Of a stretch of 7,148 bases of DNA, positions 1 through 5,900 are shown piece after piece. Both the position numbers and the translations under genes were made by a program. This DNA is from Candidatus Aenigmatarchaeota archaeon (GTDB taxonomy: Archaea > Aenigmatarchaeota > Aenigmatarchaeia > QMZP01), in NCBI GenBank assembly GCA_016867675.1, contig VGIZ01000025.1:1-7148 (forward strand), read 5' to 3'. Positions within the stretch are counted from its first letter, which is position 1. Each line of letters starts with the position of its first letter. Below the pieces are notes generated by a model. That model did not search any database, was not told the DNA's origin, and saw nothing but the letters and a program-made list of their open reading frames with translations.

Positions 1-426
1 TATGTCGCCGAGCCTGCCGGCATCCATTATCCCCTTCAGCTTCCGCACAGCAGGGTTGAACCTCTCTATGTGGCCCACGGCGAGCTTTACGCCTTTTGAT
101 TTCGCAAGCCTCACCAGCTCCTCGCCCTCCTTCACGTCCCTTGTTATCGGCTTCTCGATGAGTAGGCTGACCCCTGCTGCCATCACGTCCTTGGCGACAA
201 CATGATGCAGGCTGGTCGGCACGCAGACAGAGACGGCATCCAGTTTTTCCTTCTCCAACATCTCCCTGTAATCGGCATAGTATTTGCAGCCGTGCTTCTC
301 GGCCAGCAGCCTCCCGTTATCGGAGATGTCAGCGATTGCAGCGAGCTTGACATCATCCATCTCAGCGTAAGTCCTCACATGGTTTTTGCCCATATTCCCT
401 GCGCCAATCACTGCGACATTCAGCAT
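1..426 (-). CDS. Gfo/Idh/MocA-family NAD(P)-dependent sugar oxidoreductase, N-terminal 142 residues (cut by window edge)
   Basis: My translation of the minus strand from an ATG at 426 runs open to base 1, giving 142 residues of a family normally a little over 300 long; the C-terminal substrate domain lies outside the window. Seen: an N-terminal Rossmann motif GAGNMG (residues 8-13), an acidic residue closing strand 2 (D33), the family EKP motif (91-93, its Lys being the usual catalytic residue), and GHIERFNP (118-125). Family knowledge: these enzymes oxidise or reduce sugar hydroxyls, often on UDP-sugars. It starts 10 nt after the stop of the DegT aminotransferase gene, so the two are probably co-transcribed. 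A 3-dehydrogenase feeding keto-sugar to that aminotransferase (GnnA/WlbA-like) is a reasonable inference, but the exact substrate cannot be read from this part. No strong SD site precedes the ATG; translational coupling is likely. Confidence 0.9.
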   Translation of the reverse strand, partial: MLNVAVIGAGNMGKNHVRTYAEMDDVKLAAIADISDNGRLLAEKHGCKYYADYREMLEKEKLDAVSVCVPTSLHHVVAKDVMAAGVSLLIEKPITRDVKEGEELVRLAKSKGVKLAVGHIERFNPAVRKLKGIMDAGRLGDI

Positions 427-436
427 GCCAATCAAC

Positions 437-1528
437 TCAATCCGCCTTGAAGCCCTTTATGGCCCTGACCACGTGCATGACCTCTGTGTCCGTCAGCGAT
501 GGATAGACCGGTATGGACAGCACCTCGCCGGCAGCCCTCTCAGCCTCAGGGCACGTGCCTTGCTTGAATCCCACCCTGGCATAGGCGGGCTGGAGATAGC
601 TGACCTTCGGATAATATATCCTGGCGCCGACACCCTTCTTTTCAAGGTGCGCTGCCAGCGCGTCCCTTTTCCCTTTCTTGACGCGCAGCGTGTACTGGTG
701 GAACACGTGCCTGCAGCCCTTCGGCACCTGCGGCAGGTCTATTACCTCGACGCCCTTCAGCTCCTCATCATAGACCCTTGCGATCTCAATACGCCTCCGG
801 TTCATCCCATCCAGCTTCCTGAGCTGGACCAGCCCGATGGCAGCGGCGATGTCAGTCATCCTGTAGTTGAAGCCCACCGCAACATGCTCATAGCGCTCCT
901 TCTGCCCCTGGTTGGCGAACAGGAACGCCTTCTCCCTCACTTCGTCGCTGTTCGTCAGCACCATGCCGCCCTCGCCTGTGGAGAGGTTCTTCGTCGCGTA
1001 AAACGAAAACGCCGAGGCGCTGCCGAAACCGCCGACCCTCCTGCCCTTCCACTCGGTGCCTATGGACTGGGCGCAGTCCTCGAGCATGAGCAGCTTGTAC
1101 CTCTCGCATATCTTTGTCAGCCTGTCCATGTCGCATGGCCCGCCGTAGAGATGGACTGGGATGATGGCCTTTGTCCTGTGCGTTATCCTCGCCTCCATGG
1201 ACTCGGGATCCATGTTGAAGGTTTCAGGGTTGATGTCGGCGAAGACAGGCCTCGCCCCTGCTGAAAGAATGGCGTTGCTGGTTGCGATGAAGGTGAAGGG
1301 GGTTGTTATGACCTCGTCGCCGGGCTTTATCCCCAGCGCCGCGACAGCCGCCTGCAGGGCTGTCGTGCCTGATGACGTCGCGACAGCGTGCTTCGCGCCG
1401 ATGTATTTCGCAACGCCTTCCTCAAAGACCCTGACCCTCGGCCCGCTGACAAGCATGCCTGAACGAAGGACTGCCTCAACAGCCTTTATCTCATCCTCCC
1501 CTATGGAGGGCTTTGAAATTGGTATCAT
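437..1528 (-). CDS. DegT/DnrJ/EryC1/StrS-family PLP-dependent sugar aminotransferase
   Basis: The 363-aa product has normal full length for the family. Seen: SSGTTAL (52-58), which contributes to PLP phosphate binding; EDCAQ (150-154), with the Asp that contacts the pyridine nitrogen; SFYATKNLSTGEGG, with K180 as the Schiff-base lysine; GFNYRMTDIAAAIGL (219-233), a typical family signature; and a C-terminal small domain ending in IPVYPSLT (339-346). Family knowledge: such enzymes transfer an amino group, usually from glutamate, to a keto group of a nucleotide-linked sugar in the cytoplasm. The neighbouring Gfo/Idh/MocA dehydrogenase downstream would supply the keto-sugar, as in GnnA/GnnB-type pairs that make amino-sugars for surface glycans; this pathway assignment is inferred. 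The ATG at 1528 gives the standard N-terminus (MIPISKPSIGEDE). It is divergent from the gene at 1674. Confidence 0.95.
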   Translation of the reverse strand: MIPISKPSIGEDEIKAVEAVLRSGMLVSGPRVRVFEEGVAKYIGAKHAVATSSGTTALQAAVAALGIKPGDEVITTPFTFIATSNAILSAGARPVFADINPETFNMDPESMEARITHRTKAIIPVHLYGGPCDMDRLTKICERYKLLMLEDCAQSIGTEWKGRRVGGFGSASAFSFYATKNLSTGEGGMVLTNSDEVREKAFLFANQGQKERYEHVAVGFNYRMTDIAAAIGLVQLRKLDGMNRRRIEIARVYDEELKGVEVIDLPQVPKGCRHVFHQYTLRVKKGKRDALAAHLEKKGVGARIYYPKVSYLQPAYARVGFKQGTCPEAERAAGEVLSIPVYPSLTDTEVMHVVRAIKGFKAD

Positions 1529-1590
1529 GGTATGGCCTTCTTCCCGCTTCTGGTTCGCCTTCTGCTCCTTTCATTTTCTTCTCAGGCCGC

Positions 1591-1598
1591 TATTAAAG
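1591..1598 (-). promoter_or_regulatory. Possible TATA box for the aminotransferase/oxidoreductase pair
   Basis: On the minus strand this reads CTTTAATA, close to an archaeal box A. A start of transcription about 26 nt downstream (near 1568) would give a leader of roughly 40 nt before the ATG at 1528. The leader is purine-rich, with AAAGGAG far upstream and GAAGAAGG close to the ATG. Weak evidence, judged on sequence and spacing only. Confidence 0.35.
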
Positions 1599-1645
1599 AG
1601 GTTATGAACCATGGGTCGCGGGGGTTCGCAAGGGGCCTCAGAACC

Positions 1646-1653
1646 CTTAAGAA
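1646..1653 (+). promoter_or_regulatory. Possible TATA box for the gene starting at 1674
   Basis: CTTAAGAA lies with its centre about 25 nt before the ATG at 1674, the distance expected for a leaderless archaeal transcript. There is no SD site before that ATG. The match to the consensus is modest, but the spacing supports choosing 1674 over the upstream in-frame ATG at 1611. Confidence 0.35.
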
Positions 1654-1673
1654 GCTTTCTCCCAACATTGGTT

Positions 1674-2425
1674 ATGCCCACTGAAACAGCAACCCAGCCG
1701 TGGATAGATTTCCCCGCGGGCAGGCAAGTCTCGGCCCAGCGGATGCAGCGAGGCGGCAGAATGTTCTCGCTGTATGATGCCGCCAACATGAATGTGGACG
1801 CATTCAACAAAGCGGCTGAAAAATACGGCGTGCATATTGATGAAGCGGACCAGCCAGCGGACCGCCAGGTCAAGCATGCCGTGCTCCTTTCAAGGAAAGA
1901 TAACGACGGCTCTGCTGTCATGGGAAACACGGAATACGTCGCCACCGCGCTTCATGCCGCGGCAAGGAAAGCCAGCGAACCGTTCGCTTCGTTCTATCAC
2001 ATGCTCACGCATGACGCCGTGGACTTTGTCGGCGAAATCCTTGCGTTCAAGGAGCGCATAGCGACAGGCGCCAAAAAGGGCAAATACCTCGCCGAGCGCA
2101 GGGTGTTCAACGCCGACGCCGAGCTCAAAGACGCGGGCAAAATACTGGTCGCGCCCGAGGGCTGGCAGCGCGTCCTCGGCGTGAGCGGCTATCCTGTTGA
2201 GACAAGCAAAGACGCCTGCAGGATTGAAGGCATAGAAATCCCGGGCCTAGATGACAACAACGCTTCAGGCTACTGGTATATCGGCGGCGACCCCGTGGGC
2301 AGGAACGCATTGTGCTGCGCGGCTCGTTCTGGTACGGCCCCGGGCTCCTCGACGCCGACGTGACGTGGGGTCGCTCTTGCTCGAGCGAGCTCGTGGGCGC
2401 TCTTAGGAGCCGCCGGAGGATATAG
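1674..2425 (+). CDS. Unknown protein with C-terminal DGR-type variable (C-type-lectin/FGE-like) region; apparent one-base frameshift near 2283-2305
   Basis: From the ATG at 1674 the frame runs through MPTETATQPWIDF to NASGYWYIGGDPVG (ending at 2300) and then turns into low-complexity residues before a TGA at 2361-2363. In the frame two bases further on, coding-like sequence resumes at once: QERIVLRGSFWYGPGLL, then DADVTWGRSCSSELVGALRS, ending at TAG 2423-2425. Restoring one base near 2300 gives a single protein of about 250 aa. The first ~200 residues (an alpha/beta-looking domain with no signal peptide or membrane segment) match no family I recognise. The C-terminal ~40 residues resemble the end of formylglycine-generating-enzyme/C-type-lectin folds, with VLRG-x-W and SxSxxxVG, as found in proteins diversified by DGRs. 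Not seen: a canonical GFR ending (here GALRS). The frameshift may be real or an assembly error in a hypervariable site. An upstream in-frame ATG at 1611 would add 21 residues. Confidence 0.55.
2307..2404 (+). other. Candidate DGR variable region (VR)
   Basis: By hand count, bases 2311-2400 hold only 6 A but 19 T, whereas the preceding 90 bases of the same gene hold 24 A. Loss of A alone is the signature of adenine-specific mutagenic retrohoming. In the frame that ends at TAG 2423, many residues at likely variable positions use codons ending in C (TTC, TAC, GGC, CCC, CTC, CTC, CGC, TGC, AGC, CTC), as expected if template AAC codons were randomised at their two A positions. The flanking residues (LRG, W, DADV, S-S, VG) look like the fixed scaffold of a C-type-lectin variable domain. 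The stretch after it (2405-2419) is GC-rich, as initiation-of-mutagenic-homing sites often are. No template repeat, reverse transcriptase or Avd gene is visible in the window. The boundaries are approximate. Confidence 0.45.
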
Positions 2426-2462
2426 GTTGCACATCGTCCATTGCCGAATGGGGCTTTGTGCA

Positions 2463-2470
2463 TTTAAATA
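2463..2470 (+). promoter_or_regulatory. TATA box of the mevalonate-entry operon
   Basis: TTTAAATA, continuing into ATTT, sits in the 76-nt gap between the variable-region gene and HMG-CoA synthase. Its centre is about 35 nt before the ATG at 2502, which predicts a leader of only about 10 nt. No SD site precedes the ATG, consistent with near-leaderless archaeal initiation. Confidence 0.65.
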
Positions 2471-2501
2471 ATTTCGCTTCCACGTCTTTCTTGTTGATTG
2501 C

Positions 2502-3551
2502 ATGTCAGGCGAAGAAATAGGCATAGTCGGCTACGGCTGCTACGTGCCCAGGTTCAGGATAAAGGTTGAAGAGATAGCCAGGGTCTGGGGCGAGGACGCG
2601 GACAGCGTAAAGTCAGGGCTTGCCGTGGAGGAGAAGAGCGTGCCTGACATGGATGAGGACACCATAACCATCAGCGTTGCTGCTGCAAAGAACGCCATAC
2701 TTCGCGCAGGCATAAGCCCGTCAAGCATAGGCGCGCTCTACATCGGTTCCGAGAGCCATCCCTATGTTGTCAAGCCCTCGGGCACAGTGGTTTCAGACGC
2801 GCTCGGCATGGGTCCTGACATCATGGTGGCTGACTTTGAGTTCGCCTGCAAGGCAGGGACAGCGGGGGTGCAGTGCTGCTATTCGCACGTGAAGGCAGGG
2901 CTGGCTGACTACGCCATGGCCATAGGCGCTGACACGGCGCAGGGCAGGCCTGGCGACGCGCTGGAATACACGGCTGCGGCAGGCGGGGTCGCGCTGATAA
3001 TGGGCCGTGACCCGCTCGCTGTCTTGGAAGGCACGTATTCCTACACGACAGACACCAGCGACTTCTGGCGCAGGGAGGGACAGGACTACCCGAGCCACGG
3101 CGCGCGCTTCACAGGAAAGCCCGCCTACTTCAAGCACGTCATATCAGCGGGGAAGGGGCTGCTGGCAAGGCTCAACGCAAAGCCAACGGACTTCCAGTAT
3201 TGCGTCCTCCACATGCCCAACGGCAAGTTCCCTGCGACAGCCGCGCAGCAGCTCGGCTTCACCATGCAGCAGCTGGAGCCCAGCCTTGTCGTCAGGAAGA
3301 TGGGCAACTGCTACTCAGGCAGCTCCATGATGGGGCTCTGCGCGGTGCTGGATGTTGCAAAGCCCGGCGACAGGATTTTCATGGTCTCATACGGCTCGGG
3401 CGCGGGCTCTGACGCCTTCGCATGGCGCGTCACGGACAAAATCGCGGAGCGCAGGGAGCGCGCGAGAAAGGCAGCCGACTACATCAGCGACATGAAATAC
3501 ATTGACTACGCGACCTATGTGCGTATGAGGGGCAAGCTGAAGGGAGACTGA
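2502..3551 (+). CDS. Hydroxymethylglutaryl-CoA synthase, archaeal type
   Basis: The 349-aa product matches the length and order of archaeal HMG-CoA synthases. It condenses acetyl-CoA with acetoacetyl-CoA to HMG-CoA, the committed early step of the mevalonate route to archaeal isoprenoid lipids. Seen: [15 protein letters not shown] near the N-terminus; [14 protein letters not shown] (81-94), with E84 as the likely catalytic Glu; FEFACKAGT, with C116 as the acyl-accepting nucleophile; [10 protein letters not shown] (235-244), with catalytic H237; and MGNCYSGSS (267-275). All three expected catalytic residues are present, so it should be active. It opens a run of co-directed genes: an unknown 99-aa protein, thiolase, and then the DUF35 partner. 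In characterised methanogen complexes thiolase and this enzyme share a CoA site and pass the intermediate directly. Confidence 0.97.
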   Translation: MSGEEIGIVGYGCYVPRFRIKVEEIARVWGEDADSVKSGLAVEEKSVPDMDEDTITISVAAAKNAILRAGISPSSIGALYIGSESHPYVVKPSGTVVSDALGMGPDIMVADFEFACKAGTAGVQCCYSHVKAGLADYAMAIGADTAQGRPGDALEYTAAAGGVALIMGRDPLAVLEGTYSYTTDTSDFWRREGQDYPSHGARFTGKPAYFKHVISAGKGLLARLNAKPTDFQYCVLHMPNGKFPATAAQQLGFTMQQLEPSLVVRKMGNCYSGSSMMGLCAVLDVAKPGDRIFMVSYGSGAGSDAFAWRVTDKIAERRERARKAADYISDMKYIDYATYVRMRGKLKGD

Positions 3552-3557
3552 GGTGAT
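3550..3557 (+). promoter_or_regulatory. Strong Shine-Dalgarno site overlapping the HMG-CoA synthase stop
   Basis: GAGGTGAT lies across the end of the TGA of HMG-CoA synthase (3549-3551). Its GGTG core ends 6 nt before the ATG at 3562, which favours that ATG over the GTG at 3553 and the ATG at 3556, both of which fall inside the site. It indicates translational coupling. Confidence 0.7.
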
Positions 3558-3561
3558 GACT

Positions 3562-3861
3562 ATGGCGGGAGATAGGCAGACATTCGTTTTGACGGCAGCG
3601 GGTCCGGAATTGCTGGATACAGGCAGCAGGAAGATTGAGAACGCAGGTTACACAGGGTTGATGAGGGATGTGGAAATAGTGGAGGCGGGCGGGTTTGAGA
3701 CGACCAATGAAAAAGGCGAAAGGGTCTGGGTGAAATGCAATGACATCTGCCACTGGGGAGGGCTTTACAAAATCCATCGTGACGGCAAAACCATCAGCGC
3801 AACAGCCTTTGACAGGCCGAACAAGAGATATGTTGATTTCACATGGGAGGTCCCAGTATGA
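3562..3861 (+). CDS. Unrecognised 99-aa protein encoded between HMG-CoA synthase and thiolase
   Basis: I do not recognise the family. The product is small, soluble-looking and probably mostly beta: short polar turns (NEKGERVWVKCND, HRDGKTIS) separate strands, and the end reads DFTWEVPV. There are no membrane segments, signal peptide or classic metal motif; the only Cys residues flank the CNDICHW segment. Evidence that it is real: a strong SD site at the right distance, tight packing after HMG-CoA synthase, and an ATGA overlap into the thiolase start (stop 3859-3861, thiolase ATG 3858-3860). Its codon use is somewhat richer in A/T-ending codons than its neighbours, so it may have been inserted into the operon. 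A role in acetoacetyl-CoA/HMG-CoA formation, for example as an accessory subunit, is inferred from position only. Confidence 0.75.
   Translation: MAGDRQTFVLTAAGPELLDTGSRKIENAGYTGLMRDVEIVEAGGFETTNEKGERVWVKCNDICHWGGLYKIHRDGKTISATAFDRPNKRYVDFTWEVPV
3846..3851 (+). promoter_or_regulatory. Shine-Dalgarno site deciding the thiolase start
   Basis: GGAGGT ends 6 nt before the ATG at 3858. It would lie inside the coding sequence if the earlier in-frame ATG at 3843 were used, so 3858 is the start. The resulting N-terminus, MTRVAIVGVGQTKF, is the usual one for archaeal thiolases. Confidence 0.8.
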
Positions 3862-5018
3862 CCAGAGTAGCCATAGTCGGAGTGGGGCAGACGAAGTTTG
3901 ACGAGCACTGGGAGCGCTCGCTGCGCGATTTGTCAACGGAAGCAGGCGCTGCCGCGCTGCATGATGCCAAGCTCGGCGGCGAGCATGTGCAGGCGCTGTT
4001 CGTGGGCAACATGAGCTCGGGAAGGTTCGTGGGGCAGGAGCACATGGCTGCGCTGGCTGCCGACGCGGCAGGACTCAACCCCATTCCCGCGACGCGTTGC
4101 GAGGCTGCATGCGCTTCGGGCGCGCTTGCATTCGCCAGCGCCTACAATGCAATAAAGTCAGGCAAGTATGACATCGTCGTTGCCGCAGGCGCGGAAAAGA
4201 TGACCGACCTCAAGGGAACGGACGCCATAGCGACGCTGATGGGAGCAGGCGACCAGGAATGGGAGTCTGCCATCGGGCTGACGTTCACAGGCCTATACGC
4301 GCTCATTGCCCGCGCCCACATGCAGAAGTACGGGACAACGCGCGAGCAGATGGCCATGGTCAGCGTCAACAACCACAGGAACGGCGTGCACAACCCCTAC
4401 GCGCAGTTCAGAAAGGAGATAAGCATCAAGGACGTCCTCAACTCGTCCATGATTGCAGACCCGCTCACGCTGCTGGACTGCTCGCCAATCACCGACGGCG
4501 CGGCAGCGGTCGTGCTGGTTTCGGAAAAGTTCGCAAAGAACTTCCCGAACCCTGTCTGGGTGCTCGGCGTGGGGCAGGCATCAGACACCCTCGCGCTCCA
4601 TGACAGGGAGAACATAACCGAGATGAAGGCGACGAAGGCGGCTGCGCAGGCTGCATACAGGGAGGCTGGCCTCGGCCCGCAGGACATGAACCTCGCCGAG
4701 GTGCATGACTGCTTTTCCATCAACGAAATCATTGCTGTTGAAGATCTTGGCTTCTGCAGGAAGGGCGAGGGCGGAAAGTTCGTGGAGCAGGGCAGCATTG
4801 CCGTCGGCGGAAAGCTCCCGGTCAACGCGACAGGCGGGCTGAAGAGCATCGGGCATCCTGTCGGCGCGACAGGCATACGCCAGATAGCCGACATCGTGCG
4901 CCAGCTGCGCGGCGGGTTGCCTGAGCCGATACAGGTGAAGGGCGCGAGGCGCGGCATCGCATTGAATATCGGAGGCAGCGGCGCGACAGCCGTCGTGACA
5001 ATACTGGGGAAGGAATGA
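3858..5018 (+). CDS. Archaeal acetyl-CoA C-acetyltransferase (SCP2-type thiolase)
   Basis: A 386-aa thiolase that should join two acetyl-CoA into acetoacetyl-CoA for HMG-CoA synthase. Seen: RCEAACASG (80-88), with C85 as the nucleophilic Cys; LDCSPITDGAAAVVL (206-220); EVHDCFSINE (281-290), with H283; GGLKSIGHPVGATG (326-339), with H333; and a C-terminal NIGGSGATAVV in place of the CxG loop of classical bacterial thiolases. This is the SCP2/archaeal pattern seen in the thiolase that forms a complex with HMG-CoA synthase and a DUF35 protein. The gene overlaps the preceding small gene by 4 nt (ATGA). After the stop a T-rich stretch and a 240-nt spacer separate it from the DUF35 gene, so the downstream gene may be expressed partly on its own. 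Confidence 0.95.
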   Translation: MTRVAIVGVGQTKFDEHWERSLRDLSTEAGAAALHDAKLGGEHVQALFVGNMSSGRFVGQEHMAALAADAAGLNPIPATRCEAACASGALAFASAYNAIKSGKYDIVVAAGAEKMTDLKGTDAIATLMGAGDQEWESAIGLTFTGLYALIARAHMQKYGTTREQMAMVSVNNHRNGVHNPYAQFRKEISIKDVLNSSMIADPLTLLDCSPITDGAAAVVLVSEKFAKNFPNPVWVLGVGQASDTLALHDRENITEMKATKAAAQAAYREAGLGPQDMNLAEVHDCFSINEIIAVEDLGFCRKGEGGKFVEQGSIAVGGKLPVNATGGLKSIGHPVGATGIRQIADIVRQLRGGLPEPIQVKGARRGIALNIGGSGATAVVTILGKE

Positions 5019-5258
5019 GGGCTGAGATTTATGATTTGCGGTTTTGGTTTTTGTCAGGAAGGGTATTGCCCTGAAAGAGCTGTCAGAGATGCAGCACATG
5101 CTGCGGGGGACGCACTTTCACCCAATCACCAAAGGCAGAAACAAAAAACAAAAGGAGGTCAGTGATATTGGTTGAATGTCGTTGCCCGAGAAAAAAACAA
5201 AGCCACGCAACAAGCCAATCCTCGGGAGCGACTTTCCGCCAACTATCCAAAAACAACC
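5019..5258 (+). other. 240-nt spacer between thiolase and DUF35 genes, with T-rich start, A-rich end and a small ORF
   Basis: The first ~40 nt contain T runs (GGTTTTGGTTTTTG near 5041-5054) that could partly terminate transcripts. A 44-codon ORF at 5031-5165 begins MICGFGFCQEGYC and ends in a basic, Gln/Lys-rich tail. It has three Cys but no convincing SD site and no recognised relative; I give it about 0.2 chance of being real. From about 5135 the sequence is A-rich and holds a strong SD site at 5154-5159. I see no tRNA, repeat array or mobile element here. Confidence 0.5.
5154..5159 (+). promoter_or_regulatory. Strong Shine-Dalgarno site with ambiguous start codon
   Basis: GGAGGT is followed by GTG (5162, 2 nt away), TTG (5168, 8 nt), TTG (5172, 12 nt) and ATG (5176, 16 nt). 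Only the TTG at 5172 is in frame with the DUF35 gene, and using it would add 29 residues. The TTG at 5168 has the best spacing but leads into a different frame. Confidence 0.45.
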
Positions 5259-5684
5259 ATGCCCCACACGTCAAGCGTCCCGCTGTTCTGGAGGCTGAAG
5301 AAGTCCAAGTACATGATGATAGGCTCCAAGTGTCAGACATGCGGCTCGGTCTTTTTCCCGCCGCGCGTGATATGCGCGAAATGCAGGAGCAGGGGCAAGG
5401 TCGCTGACCACCAGTTCACAGGCAGGGGCGTCATAGAGTCCTTCACCATCATACGTGCCGCGCCCGAGGGCTTTGAGAACGCCGCGCCCTATGCCGTCGC
5501 GCTGATAAGGCTTGACGAGGGCACGAGTATCTCGGGGCAGGTTGTCGGCAGCATAGAGGATGTCGCAGCAGGCAAGCGCGTCCGCCCTGTCTTCCGCCGC
5601 ATCACGCAGGACGGCGACGACGGGCTCATCCACTACGGGATAAAGTGGGAGATTGACGACGGCAGCGCAGGCACCGAAGCCTGA
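5259..5684 (+). CDS. DUF35 Zn-ribbon/OB-fold acyl-CoA-associated protein (scaffold of the thiolase/HMG-CoA synthase complex)
   Basis: From the ATG at 5259 the product is 141 aa, the usual size for this family. Seen: the N-terminal helix start VPLFWRLKKSKYMMIGSKC; a rubredoxin-like zinc ribbon with C25-x2-C28 and C39-x2-C42 around FFPPRVICAKC; and an OB-fold from about residue 52 to 130 (GRGVIESFTI, APYAVALIRLDEG, GKRVRPVFRRI). Family knowledge: in archaea this protein binds and bridges thiolase and HMG-CoA synthase so that acetoacetyl-CoA is passed on without release. Its position after those two genes agrees. The start is uncertain: no SD site precedes 5259, while a strong one at 5154-5159 could drive a TTG at 5172 and a 29-residue basic N-terminal extension. 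The conserved family N-terminus fits 5259. Confidence 0.92.
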   Translation: MPHTSSVPLFWRLKKSKYMMIGSKCQTCGSVFFPPRVICAKCRSRGKVADHQFTGRGVIESFTIIRAAPEGFENAAPYAVALIRLDEGTSISGQVVGSIEDVAAGKRVRPVFRRITQDGDDGLIHYGIKWEIDDGSAGTEA

Positions 5685-5690
5685 TTTAAA
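5685..5690 (+). promoter_or_regulatory. TATA box for the 62-aa gene
   Basis: TTTAAA begins directly after the TGA of the DUF35 gene (5682-5684), with its centre about 25 nt before the ATG at 5712. That spacing predicts a leaderless transcript, and no SD site is present. The ATG context TGATTGCATG is identical to that of HMG-CoA synthase. Confidence 0.6.
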
Positions 5691-5711
5691 GCTTGCGTTT
5701 AATCTGATTGC

Positions 5712-5900
5712 ATGACAACAGCAATAGATGACATGGAAGCTGTAAGGGAACAGCTGGACAAGGCACTTGGCTATGTGGACGCCTTCGGATGCTGCACTCA
5801 CAGGGGCATTGCAGTCGAAATACTGCGCAGATATCCGCAGCTGAGGTCTGAATACATGTCAGTGGCCGGAGAACTGGGCATTGATGTTGACAGGCTTTGA
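5712..5900 (+). CDS. Unrecognised 62-aa helical protein
   Basis: I do not recognise the family. The product looks wholly helical and acidic at its N-terminus (DDMEAVREQLDKAL), then FGCCTHRGIAVEILRRYP with a Cys-Cys-x-His cluster (residues 27-30), and ends ELGIDVDRL. There are no membrane segments or signal peptide. Support for a real gene: a TATA box at leaderless spacing, codon use like its neighbours, and a stop that abuts the stop of the convergent gene at 5901. It could be a small regulator or an accessory factor, but nothing in the sequence decides this. Confidence 0.7.
   Translation: MTTAIDDMEAVREQLDKALGYVDAFGCCTHRGIAVEILRRYPQLRSEYMSVAGELGIDVDRL

Noticed and set aside
386..1264. Long plus-strand open frame (292 codons) opposite the aminotransferase
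   Set aside because: It is antisense to a gene with clear catalytic motifs and its translation is biased in the way expected from the complement of GC-rich coding sequence; no start signals or family motifs.
1439..1570. Short upstream ORF (27 codons) overlapping the start of the aminotransferase gene on the minus strand
   Set aside because: It starts in the leader about 46 nt before the real ATG and runs out of frame into it; no SD at its start, and the length is within chance.
2300..2425. A second copy (template repeat) of the variable region elsewhere in the window
   Set aside because: I looked for the flanking sequences around 2303-2316 and 2393-2419 on both strands and saw no match beyond the gene itself, and no reverse transcriptase motif (such as YxDD) in any plausible frame.
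2125..2463. Minus-strand open frame opposite the variable-region gene
   Set aside because: Its Arg/Pro/Ser-rich composition is that of a shadow frame, and the plus strand has the better-supported reading with a meaningful A-depletion pattern.
4397..4957. Minus-strand open frame of 186 codons inside the thiolase
   Set aside because: It is a shadow of the thiolase coding frame, full of Ser/Pro/Ala, with no SD, promoter or recognisable domain.
5271..5801. Minus-strand open frame of 176 codons across the DUF35 gene
   Set aside because: It is antisense to the zinc-ribbon/OB-fold gene and crosses a promoter and the next gene's start; no independent support.
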